DNA of 64,000 bases from Micromonospora coriariae (GTDB taxonomy: Bacteria; Actinomycetota; Actinomycetes; Mycobacteriales; Micromonosporaceae). The stretch covers positions 5,332,001 through 5,396,000 of the forward strand of contig NZ_LT607412.1 of the NCBI RefSeq assembly GCF_900091455.1. Reading direction: 5' to 3'. Below, one piece after another: positions 33,998 to 41,398 of the stretch. The first letter of the stretch is position 1. The number at the start of each line of letters is the position of its first letter. The notes beneath the pieces were generated by a model. That model was not told the DNA's origin, did not search any database, and worked only from the letters and a program-made list of their open reading frames with translations. The translations under genes were made by a program, and so were the position numbers.

Positions 33998-34047
33998 CCC
34001 GCCGGGCCGGGACGCGGGCACGGCCGGCCGTGGGGGACGGACGCTGG

Positions 34048-35673
34048 TCAGTGCTCGCGATAGGTGGCCAGGTCGAAGTCGGCGTAGGCGCCGTCGCGGC
34101 CGAGGTCCTGCACCCACAGGCCGAGGAACGCTCCGGTGAAGCCCCACGCGGCCGGCTCCCCGTCGATGATCAGCGCGGCGTGCTCGTCGGACAGGATGGT
34201 CGCGTCCAGGTCCACCGGAAGCTGGCGCCAACCCGCGCCAAGGTCGTAGTCGAAACGCACGACAGGCCCGTCGAACGTCGCCCGCAGTCCGACGCGGGCT
34301 ACGTCGTCGGCGTCGACGGTCAGTTCGGGGTACGGGGTGCGCCGTCCGTTGTCGGAGCTGAGCAGCTCCAGGACGACCCGCCCATCGTCGGCGCGGCTGA
34401 GGTAGAGGTGGTGCCAGTTCAGGGTGTTGTAGTAGGCGGTGATTCCGGCGAGCTGGCGGTGGTCGACCGGGTCGAACTCGACCACTGTCTCCAGCGAGCA
34501 GCGCGTCGCCCCGACGCGCCGCGCGACCAGACTGGGGCTCTGTCGGCCCACCGGCGACTGCCCGCCATGGATCCGCAGGTACGACGGGCGGGAGCGCAGG
34601 TCGAGCCAGTCCGCGCTGGCCGGCCGGCGCAACGTCGACCAGCAGCGGCCCAGCTCCGGGTCGTCGAAATGGTCAGTGGCGGGCTCGGGCGGCCACGGGT
34701 GCGCCGGGAGGTCCGGTGCCGCGACCTCCTCCGCTGGCACCCCGCCGGGGATCCGGGGCCAGCCCTGCGACGGCCAGTCGACCCGCTGGATCGCGGTCTC
34801 CCGGCCGAGCACGCAGTTGCCCAGGGGTGAGTAGGGGCGGCTGGTCAGGTGCGCCAGGTACCAGCCGCCGTCCGGGGTGCGCACCAGACTGCCGTGGCCG
34901 GCCTTCTGCAGGCGCAGGTCGGGTCGGCCGACGGAGGTGAGCAGCGGGCCGTCCGGGTCCACCTCGTAGGGTCCGAACAGCTCCCGTGACCGCGCTACGG
35001 TGACCTGGTGTTCCCAGCTGGTGCCACCCTCCGCGGTGATCAGCCAGTACCAGCCGTCGTGGCGGTAGAGGTGCGGACCCTCGGTCATCCCGACCGGGGT
35101 TCCGGTGAACAGGAGGCGGGGCCGGCCGACGAGAGCGCGTGCCACCCGGTCGTACTGCTGGATCTCGATGCCGCCGAAGCGGTCCCGGCCGGGTCGCCAG
35201 TCCGCGCACATGCTCAACAGCCAGGTGGTGCCGTCGTCGTCGTGGAACAGCGCGGCATCGAAACCGCGCCCGTGCAGCTCCACCGGATCCGACCAGGGTC
35301 CGGCGATGTCCGGCGCGGTGACCAGGTAGTTCTGTGGATCCCAGTAACCGCTGGCGAAGCTGGCCACGTCGCTGTAGACGAGGTGGAACTCGCCGTCGTG
35401 GTAGGTCAGGTCGGGTGCCCACACCCCGTTGGAGTCCCCGCAACCGCGCAGGTCGAGCAGGCGACGGTCGGTGATGATCCCGCCCAGGGTCCGCCAGTGC
35501 ACGAGGTCACGCGAATGGTGTACGAGCACGCCTGGGTACCACTCGAACGTCGAGGTGGCCAGGTAGTAGTCGTCGCCGACGCGCAGGATCGACGGGTCCG
35601 GGTGGAACCCGGCGAGGACAGGGTTGCGGATCGACCGGGCAGCGGTCGCCGTGGCAGCGGTGTCGGTCGACAC
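34048..35673 (-). CDS. GH43 beta-xylosidase/arabinofuranosidase
   Basis: A 541-residue two-domain enzyme: a five-bladed GH43 catalytic propeller (about 15-320) and a C-terminal jelly-roll domain typical of GH43 beta-xylosidases (about 335-541). The three acids are visible: Asp in HPDPS (about 25), Asp in GFDAALF and Glu in MTEGPH. No signal peptide, so it probably acts on imported xylo- or arabino-oligosaccharides. The GTG at 35673 has AGGAG 5 bases upstream and is preferred over a TTG 18 bases earlier. It is divergent from a LacI regulator. Confidence 0.92.
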   Translation of the reverse strand: MSTDTAATATAARSIRNPVLAGFHPDPSILRVGDDYYLATSTFEWYPGVLVHHSRDLVHWRTLGGIITDRRLLDLRGCGDSNGVWAPDLTYHDGEFHLVYSDVASFASGYWDPQNYLVTAPDIAGPWSDPVELHGRGFDAALFHDDDGTTWLLSMCADWRPGRDRFGGIEIQQYDRVARALVGRPRLLFTGTPVGMTEGPHLYRHDGWYWLITAEGGTSWEHQVTVARSRELFGPYEVDPDGPLLTSVGRPDLRLQKAGHGSLVRTPDGGWYLAHLTSRPYSPLGNCVLGRETAIQRVDWPSQGWPRIPGGVPAEEVAAPDLPAHPWPPEPATDHFDDPELGRCWSTLRRPASADWLDLRSRPSYLRIHGGQSPVGRQSPSLVARRVGATRCSLETVVEFDPVDHRQLAGITAYYNTLNWHHLYLSRADDGRVVLELLSSDNGRRTPYPELTVDADDVARVGLRATFDGPVVRFDYDLGAGWRQLPVDLDATILSDEHAALIIDGEPAAWGFTGAFLGLWVQDLGRDGAYADFDLATYREH

Positions 35674-35696
35674 GAGGGCTCCTCTGGGCAAGCTTT

Positions 35697-35708
35697 CGGA
35701 AACTTCCG
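35697..35708. promoter_or_regulatory. LacI-type operator upstream of GH43
   Basis: CGGAA-AC-TTCCG (5-bp arms, 2-base centre) lies 24 bases before the GH43 start in the region shared with the divergent LacI gene. Similar GGAA/TTCC dyads bind LacI-family regulators of xylan use in actinobacteria. Confidence 0.6.
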
Positions 35709-35893
35709 GGTCTACGTACCGGTAGCTGTGGAAGCCCTGACTACGCTAGCCGTTCCATTCGCAATTAAACAGAGACCTTGACCAGTGTGGAAACAACTCG
35801 TAGCGTCCCGGCCATCGATTGGTAGTACCGGTGAAGCGCCGAAAGTTCCAGAGATGCCGCTCGAACCGACTCCAGCCAGACGAAGGGCCGACC

Positions 35894-36916
35894 GTGGGCT
35901 CCGACACCCGTCGAAACGTCACCATCGCGATGATCGCGCGGTTGGCCGGCGTCTCCGTGCCCACTGTCTCCCGGGTCATCAACGGCCGCTCCGACGTCGC
36001 CCCCCGGACCCGGGAACGGGTCGAGGATCTCCTCACCCTGCACGGCTACCGTCGCCGTTCGCCCGTCAAGGAGACCCCTGCCGCCCTGATCGACCTGGTC
36101 TTCAACGACCTGGACAGCCCGTGGGCGGTGGAGATCATCCGCGGGGTGGAGGAGGTCGCGCTGAGCAGCGGCGTCGGCACCGTCGTCTCGGCCATCCACT
36201 GGCGCATCTCCTCGGCGAAGCAGTGGCTCGACAACATGCGCGCCCGCTCCACGGACGGGATCATCTTCGTGACCTCGATGGTGAATCCGCCGCTGCAGGC
36301 CGAGCTGAGCCGGCTCCGACTCCCGGTGGTCATCATCGACCCCGCCGGCGTGGACCCGCAGGCGGCACCCACCATCGGCGCCACCAACTGGGCGGGCAGC
36401 CTGAGCGCCAACCAGTACCTGCTCGGCCTGGGTCACCGCCGCATCGGCTACATCGCCGGTCCACCGCACCTGATGTGCAGCCGGGCCCGGTTGGACGGCT
36501 ATCGCGCCGCCCTCGGCGCCGCCGGCATCGCTGTCGACGACACCCTGATCCGCCCCGGCAACTTCTATCACCAGGCCGGCTACACAGCCGGTACGCAACT
36601 GCTGTCCCTGTCCGACCCGCCCACCGCCATCTTCGCCGCCAGCGACCAGATGGCGCTCGGCGTCTACGAGGCGGTCCGCAAACGCGGCCTACGGGTGCCC
36701 GACGACATCAGCGTGGTCGGCTTCGACGACCTGCCGGAGGTCCAGTGGTGCTCGCCGCCGTTGACCACGGTCCGTCAACCGCTGGCCAAGATGGGCATGC
36801 TGGCCGCGCGTACCGTGCTGCGGCTCGCCGCCGGCGAGACGATCGAGAGCCCACGCGTCGAACTCGCCACCGACCTCATCGAGCGCGACAGCGCCGCAGC
36901 GCCCCGGCGCCGCTGA
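35894..36916 (+). CDS. LacI-family transcriptional regulator
   Basis: A 340-residue LacI protein: N-terminal HTH (VTIAMIARLAGVSVPTVSRVINGRSDVAPRTRERV, about 9-43), hinge, and a periplasmic-binding-like sugar domain. The length and divergent GH43 gene point to a xylose/arabinose-type oligosaccharide repressor. The GTG at 35894 (GAAGGG 7 bases upstream) gives the standard N-terminus; an in-frame start at 35819 would add 25 unusual residues. Confidence 0.92.
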   Translation: MGSDTRRNVTIAMIARLAGVSVPTVSRVINGRSDVAPRTRERVEDLLTLHGYRRRSPVKETPAALIDLVFNDLDSPWAVEIIRGVEEVALSSGVGTVVSAIHWRISSAKQWLDNMRARSTDGIIFVTSMVNPPLQAELSRLRLPVVIIDPAGVDPQAAPTIGATNWAGSLSANQYLLGLGHRRIGYIAGPPHLMCSRARLDGYRAALGAAGIAVDDTLIRPGNFYHQAGYTAGTQLLSLSDPPTAIFAASDQMALGVYEAVRKRGLRVPDDISVVGFDDLPEVQWCSPPLTTVRQPLAKMGMLAARTVLRLAAGETIESPRVELATDLIERDSAAAPRRR

Positions 36917-36984
36917 CGCGAAGCGGCCGAACGACGGCTCGTGGCGGTCTGACGACGGGTTCCACCGCGCGTTAGCGTGAAAGA

Positions 36985-37461
36985 GTGGCGGACCGGTTCC
37001 ATCTCGCGCAGGTGAATGTCGCGCTCCCCGACGACACCGCCGACAAGAATGCCCTGGACTCGTTCTTCGCGTTGTCAGACCTGGTCAATGAAGCGGCCGA
37101 CTCCGCGCCTGGCTTCATCTGGCGTCCACAAACACCGCTGCCGAACCCGTGTCTGTTGGGTGTGGACGGCCTACTGGTGACGATGAGTGTTTGGCGAACG
37201 GTCGACGACCTCAGACACTTCATCTTTCACGGCGTCCACGCCGGTGCTCTGAGGCGGCGGCGGGAGTGGTTCCGGGACCTGCCTGAGGCGCACATGGCTC
37301 TGTGGTGGATTCCCGCAGGAAGGAAGCCCGGCCTCGCCGAGGGTGAGGAGCGGCTGCTCCACGTGCGCGAGCACGGGCCCAGCCCTTACGCGTTCCATCT
37401 CGGCAAGACATACCCGCCACCGGTTCGGATGCCTGGCTCGTCCCCGCCGCAGGTCACCTGA
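36985..37461 (+). CDS. DUF3291 protein
   Basis: A 158-residue DUF3291 member, a ferredoxin-like fold of the ABM-type monooxygenase/heme-degrading superfamily. FHLAQVNVALPDD, APGFIWRP, LVTMSVWRTVDDLRHFIFHG and HMALWWIPAG are family segments. Biochemical function is not known. It starts at GTG 36985 after GAAAGA and its stop overlaps a tiny ATG frame (37461-37511, 16 codons) that may only be a link to the peptide gene downstream. Confidence 0.78.
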   Translation: MADRFHLAQVNVALPDDTADKNALDSFFALSDLVNEAADSAPGFIWRPQTPLPNPCLLGVDGLLVTMSVWRTVDDLRHFIFHGVHAGALRRRREWFRDLPEAHMALWWIPAGRKPGLAEGEERLLHVREHGPSPYAFHLGKTYPPPVRMPGSSPPQVT

Positions 37462-37533
37462 TGAGCTTTCTCTTCTCAGAGGGCAACATCTATGCGATCC
37501 TGGCCCAGTAGGCCTCTTCTGGTAGGAGACCCC

Positions 37534-37659
37534 ATGAGCGAGACCGCGTCGAAGCCGCACCCCAAGCAGCCGCAGACCCTTCTCCTTGAGGTGCAGGCCA
37601 TAGCCGTTCCCCGTGATCGTGGCTACCTCCAGAACAAGAACGGCAACAACAAGATCTAG
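37534..37659 (+). CDS. 41-residue peptide gene next to an HTH-TPR regulator
   Basis: An ATG with AGGAG 5 bases upstream opens a 41-codon frame. The product has a charged N-terminal half (MSETASKPHPKQPQT), a hydrophobic patch (LLLEVQAIAV) and a C-terminus rich in Asn and Lys (GYLQNKNGNNKI). There is no signal peptide or double-glycine motif. It ends 4 bases inside the 3' end of the convergent HTH-TPR regulator. It could be a peptide-type ligand or a RiPP precursor (a leader followed by an Asn-rich core), but no maturase is adjacent apart from a JmjC oxygenase 2 kb away. Reality of the gene rests on the ribosome-binding site. Confidence 0.5.
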   Translation: MSETASKPHPKQPQTLLLEVQAIAVPRDRGYLQNKNGNNKI

Positions 37660-39068
37660 TCGGACGTGGTGACGTCCGGTGTCACCTGGGCCAAGCTCCG
37701 TCCGAACTCTTGAACGCGGCGTCGGTCATCCGTGCTCTGGAGTTCGACCCAGAAGTCTTCGACAAGCTTCTCGACCATTTTCGATTTCAGTTCGCTGGCG
37801 ATCTTCGCCGCGCGCATGGCGTGGGTGCATGCTTCATCGACGTCCCCGCCGCGCAATTGTGATGTGGCCAGGTAGATGAGGTTCGAACCGACCTGCCTGC
37901 CGTTGCTGTTCTCCAGGCTCAGCTTTGCGGCCTGCTCCAGGTTGGTCCGGTCGTTGAGTTGCCGGAACGAGAAGGCCATCTGATTTGCCAGGTAGGCACT
38001 GTCAAGGAACTCCATCCAGGCCGGGTCGTGGTTTCTCTCCGTCTCTTGAGCCACCTCCGCGCGGGAGATGGCGGTGGCCGTCCGCCTGCCGTCGCCGAGG
38101 CTCGCGTGTGCGCGGGCCTCCATGGCGTGGGCCCTGGTCATCGCGCCGGGGCTATTTGCCTTGATGGCCGAGTAGGCGGCCGCTTCGGCGAGTTTGACCC
38201 CCTCAGTGGCATTGCCGGCCGTCACGGCGAGGTGGCTCATGCAGGACAGGACAATGCTGCCGATGCCGAGACCTGTCTCGCCTCCTTCCTTCGCCAGCTC
38301 GAGGCCTTGCAGGAAGTATCTTTGGGCCAGCCCGTAGGCACCACCGTCGTAGGTCTTCCAGCCCAGAAGCATGTAGAGATCGGCGGCACCGGCGAAAAGC
38401 CCCTCGCTGATCTCATCGCTCTGAGCCTGCCGCTGAAGCAACGGAACGACGTCATTTGTCAGGTAGGTGACCAGGGCCATTCGTGCGTGCTGTCCGCCGA
38501 GTTGGAGATCGCCTTTGGTGAAGGACTCCATCATCGTGCGGAGACCCGCGACCTCAGCCTTGCCCACCTTGGCCCCGGTGGCTTGTCGTTCTTGTCGTTC
38601 GGTCTGCAGGAGGTGGAGAAGCCAGTCGCGCTGTGGTCCTGCCGAGGCGGCCACCGAGAAGGGCAGGAGGTACAAGAATGAGCGTCTTTCCATATCAGCC
38701 TGCCCCAGTTCCGATGCCACATCCAAGGTGTCAGCAAGATCGCGGAGGACCAAGGATCGAGAGCTGATGTCGAGATCCGGTGCGTCCGTGAAGCCGATTT
38801 CGGCCAAAGTGACGGCATGGCCCAGCTTCTGGCTCAACGCCTCGGCGATCAACGCGGGTACGACCCCTCGCGGACGTTTTCCCTGCAACCAGTGGGTGAC
38901 GGCGGACTTGTCGTACTTCAGTGTCCTGCCCTGGAGGGCACCCAACTCGTTCACGCGTCGAGCGAGACCCGCGTTTGAGCAGCCCGCGCGTTCCATAGTG
39001 TCGCGGAGTCTGTCGTTGGACGCAGCACTCACTCGTGTCACCCTTCGTCCACGTCCCGTGTCACGCAT
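37656..39068 (-). CDS. HTH-TPR transcriptional regulator (NsdA/RRNPP-like architecture)
   Basis: A 470-residue protein with an N-terminal XRE-type HTH (about 27-75, NAGLARRVNELGALQG ... KSAVTHWLQGKRP) and a C-terminal solenoid of TPR-like helices (about 160-450). This layout resembles actinobacterial NsdA-type developmental regulators and, more distantly, peptide-sensing RRNPP regulators. Several in-frame starts exist near the 5' end (39068, 39041), with no clear ribosome-binding site. It is convergent with a 41-residue peptide gene whose stop it overlaps. Confidence 0.8.
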   Translation of the reverse strand: MRDTGRGRRVTRVSAASNDRLRDTMERAGCSNAGLARRVNELGALQGRTLKYDKSAVTHWLQGKRPRGVVPALIAEALSQKLGHAVTLAEIGFTDAPDLDISSRSLVLRDLADTLDVASELGQADMERRSFLYLLPFSVAASAGPQRDWLLHLLQTERQERQATGAKVGKAEVAGLRTMMESFTKGDLQLGGQHARMALVTYLTNDVVPLLQRQAQSDEISEGLFAGAADLYMLLGWKTYDGGAYGLAQRYFLQGLELAKEGGETGLGIGSIVLSCMSHLAVTAGNATEGVKLAEAAAYSAIKANSPGAMTRAHAMEARAHASLGDGRRTATAISRAEVAQETERNHDPAWMEFLDSAYLANQMAFSFRQLNDRTNLEQAAKLSLENSNGRQVGSNLIYLATSQLRGGDVDEACTHAMRAAKIASELKSKMVEKLVEDFWVELQSTDDRRRVQEFGRSLAQVTPDVTTSD

Positions 39069-39509
39069 CGTGGGGCGTCCATCCAGGTTAGCTCAGGCTC
39101 GTCGCCGTCGGTACCTGTCTGGCCCGTTCAACCCCTTGTTCAACAGTTGTACGCGCAGTTCGACCTGCGCCTTCCACGTCAGCCGATTCGCTGCGGCCGA
39201 AAGACGTTCATCCTGCGCCCCGGTCAGTAAATCGCGGTCCAATCTGTTGGACCAGCGTGTCGGCCCGTTGGTTCCGTTTCCGACCCGGGCACCGAATGTC
39301 TCTCCAGTTCAGCGTCGAAGCGCCGGAACCGAACCTCCCGTGCTGTTGTTGTCCACCGGTCTGACTGCGTAGACATCCCGCCTGTACATGCAACCGATAA
39401 CGCCTGGCCGGGGACCCGAAATGCAACCGGTCGCCGCGTTTCCGCTCTCGCGGAAACGGGCGCTCCATTGAACGCTTAATGCGTTTACTCCCCCGGGAAT
39501 GGAGCGCAA
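39069..39509. other. 441-base intergenic region upstream of the HTH-TPR gene
   Basis: No gene is supported. It contains GTTCAAC direct repeats (described separately) and must hold the divergent promoters of the HTH-TPR gene and the small membrane protein gene. GC content is somewhat lower than in neighbouring genes. Confidence 0.6.
39126..39152. repeat. GTTCAAC direct repeats before the HTH-TPR regulator
   Basis: GTTCAAC occurs at 39126-39132 and 39138-39144, 12 bases apart, the second continuing as AGTTGTAC, which makes the short dyad CAAC-A-GTTG. A likely binding site for a regulator, possibly the adjacent HTH-TPR protein. A close relative of the second unit occurs at 62757, before the kinase gene. 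Confidence 0.45.
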
Positions 39510-39695
39510 GTGACAAACAACGACAGCGACCCGGAGCCCACCCCGGGCGAGCACACGGGCACAACGGGCGGCAAAATCGCGGCGGTGACCGCCGCGTCCG
39601 TCGTGGTCGTCCTGCTGGCGCAGGGGTGGTCTCTGGAGGAGTGCGTCAGTCTGGCGGAGCTGCTCGTGCTGCTCCGGAGTCTGGCGAAGGACTGA
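39510..39695 (+). CDS. Small single-helix membrane protein
   Basis: A 61-residue protein with an acidic N-terminus (NNDSDPEPTPGEHTG) and one hydrophobic helix (KIAAVTAASVVVVLLAQGW), then an amphipathic leucine-rich tail. The GTG at 39510 has GGAG 6 bases upstream. It is convergent with the JmjC gene and ends at a hairpin. No family recognised. Confidence 0.55.
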   Translation: MTNNDSDPEPTPGEHTGTTGGKIAAVTAASVVVVLLAQGWSLEECVSLAELLVLLRSLAKD

Positions 39696-39712
39696 CGGCA
39701 CGTACGGCAAGA

Positions 39713-40903
39713 CTAGGGCTGGTCACGGACGTCGGCGACGATCGTGACCAGCCCTTCCATGATGAGATCGGCCAGGAGGAACCTGGTCCGAACGTCGTCG
39801 CCACTGCGGGCAAGGTCATCAACGGCTACCGGAGTGCGGGACGTCAACAGCCTGATCAGTGGTTGCGCCTCTTCGTGGAACCGCCAGCACAGCCCGTTTG
39901 CGCGGACGGTCACTGTCTGGCTCTCGTCGTAGACCCGGAACCGGGACGGTACCCAGACGACCTGCGCACCCACGAGGCTCTCAGCAACCGCGTCCCGGTC
40001 GACGCTCGGCAGGCTGAAGCGTTGCCGTGCTGGAGCGAGGGCATCCATCTCGGCGAGGAACGCGTTGATCGAGCCGCTGGCTTCGCTCTCACGGGCAACA
40101 AGGTCGGCGATCCGCGCCGAGTGCGTTGCCAGGTCGGCCGAAGAGTATCGGGGCAGTGGCTGGCGCATGAACTCGTTGGAGGTGAGATGGTCCGCCAGCC
40201 AATGGAGATAGTCGACCGCCGTCCGTTGAGTGATGCCAACCGTGAGGTGGAGCGACGGGCCCTCGATGGTGCTCACCGCGTGCCAGTGGCCACGGGGAAC
40301 GTGAAGGACGTCGCCTGCCTTGATGTCAAGCGTGGCGACCTCCCCGCACGGAGGACTCAGGTTCGGGTCGACGTCCCTACGCAAGGGGTAGCGGCGTGCC
40401 TCGCCGAACAGGGACCACCGCTTGCTGCCACTGACCTGTAGGACGATCACGTCGTGATCGTCCCAGTGGTGATCGAACCCCGGCTCTTGCGTCCAGGAGG
40501 CGTAGGCGTTGACTTTCACATATTCACCCAGCGCGTGCTCGAGGTCCTCGGCAAGGCTCCGCACCGGAGGCCAGATCTCGTCGATGGCGTCGACGACCAG
40601 CGACGCCCCGCCCCTGACCCGGCACGCGATCTCCCTCACCGACAGGACCGAGTGGTCCGCCCCGGACGGACCCGGAGTGCTGTAGCTGGCCGGCGGGAGA
40701 TCTTGACCGTTCTGGGCGAGCCGGAACCGTGGGTACTCCCATCGCCGGTCGGACAACAGACGATTCAGTGCGTCCCAGTCCAACAGCGGGACGAATCTGT
40801 CGGTTGAGCCGGTGCAGTGGTACGGCTCCTTGCCCAACTTTTCGGTGAGAAACTGATCCAGGGATAGCGGTGCGAACAAGCTCGCAATGTCGATGTCGTG
40901 CAT
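39713..40903 (-). CDS. JmjC/cupin-like 2-oxoglutarate oxygenase
   Basis: A 396-residue protein of the bacterial JmjC (cupin_4, RoxA-like) group. The Fe(II) ligands are visible: HWD in GFDHHWDDHDV (about 145) and the distal His in DVLHVPRGHWHAV (about 206). A C-terminal helical region follows. Bacterial relatives hydroxylate ribosomal protein L16 Arg or modify small peptides. The ATG at 40903 is used because the GGGG upstream is better spaced than for the GTG at 40912. The target is unknown; no ribosomal gene is nearby. Confidence 0.85.
   Translation of the reverse strand: MHDIDIASLFAPLSLDQFLTEKLGKEPYHCTGSTDRFVPLLDWDALNRLLSDRRWEYPRFRLAQNGQDLPPASYSTPGPSGADHSVLSVREIACRVRGGASLVVDAIDEIWPPVRSLAEDLEHALGEYVKVNAYASWTQEPGFDHHWDDHDVIVLQVSGSKRWSLFGEARRYPLRRDVDPNLSPPCGEVATLDIKAGDVLHVPRGHWHAVSTIEGPSLHLTVGITQRTAVDYLHWLADHLTSNEFMRQPLPRYSSADLATHSARIADLVARESEASGSINAFLAEMDALAPARQRFSLPSVDRDAVAESLVGAQVVWVPSRFRVYDESQTVTVRANGLCWRFHEEAQPLIRLLTSRTPVAVDDLARSGDDVRTRFLLADLIMEGLVTIVADVRDQP
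39715..39755. terminator. Hairpin terminator at convergent gene ends
   Basis: AGGGCTGGTCACG (39715-39727) and its perfect complement (39743-39755) surround a 15-base loop. It follows the small membrane protein gene and overlaps the last codons of the convergent JmjC gene. Confidence 0.7.
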
Positions 40904-41398
40904 CACATGCACCCCCTATTCACATCTCCCGTCATCGTTCCATAGTGGGCGGTCGGCTAGCCAGCCTCATTTCCCGACCCTCAGGCACCTGTGCGCCGCG
41001 GCTCTGTTCCGCCGTTGCGGGGAGCTTCCTGCGCTCATCGTCAGTCCCGTGACCGGCCACATCGACCGGGCTACTTCATCGATGGAGGGCTTTGGCGGTG
41101 TCGGGAAGATTGAGGCTGTGCGAGCCGTCGACTGGTTTCCCCGAATACCTCCGCACACCTTGAGATCGTCGAATCGACCATGAGACTCTTGACCGTCGAT
41201 GACATGCCGCGCGCGGGGCTGACACCCGTCCATGGGCAGCCGGGATCCCTTGGATACCCGGGGGACGGTGACACGAGTGGTGGCACACCGGGAGCCGTCC
41301 GTCCACGAGTCTGCCCGCCACCGCGCCGCGTCCGCTGATGCGACCGACCCGTCACAGGCTGGGCGACCCGCTGTCGTTCTCCGTGAAGGAGCCCAGCC
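40904..41398. other. 495-base intergenic region before the GH-A glycosidase
   Basis: Frames that cross this region on both strands have no support as genes. It should hold the promoters of the divergent JmjC and glycosidase genes. No repeat above 10 bp or clear operator was found. Confidence 0.55.

Noticed and set aside
37461..37511. 16-codon frame overlapping the DUF3291 stop
   Set aside because: No independent ribosome-binding site and too short to support as a gene.
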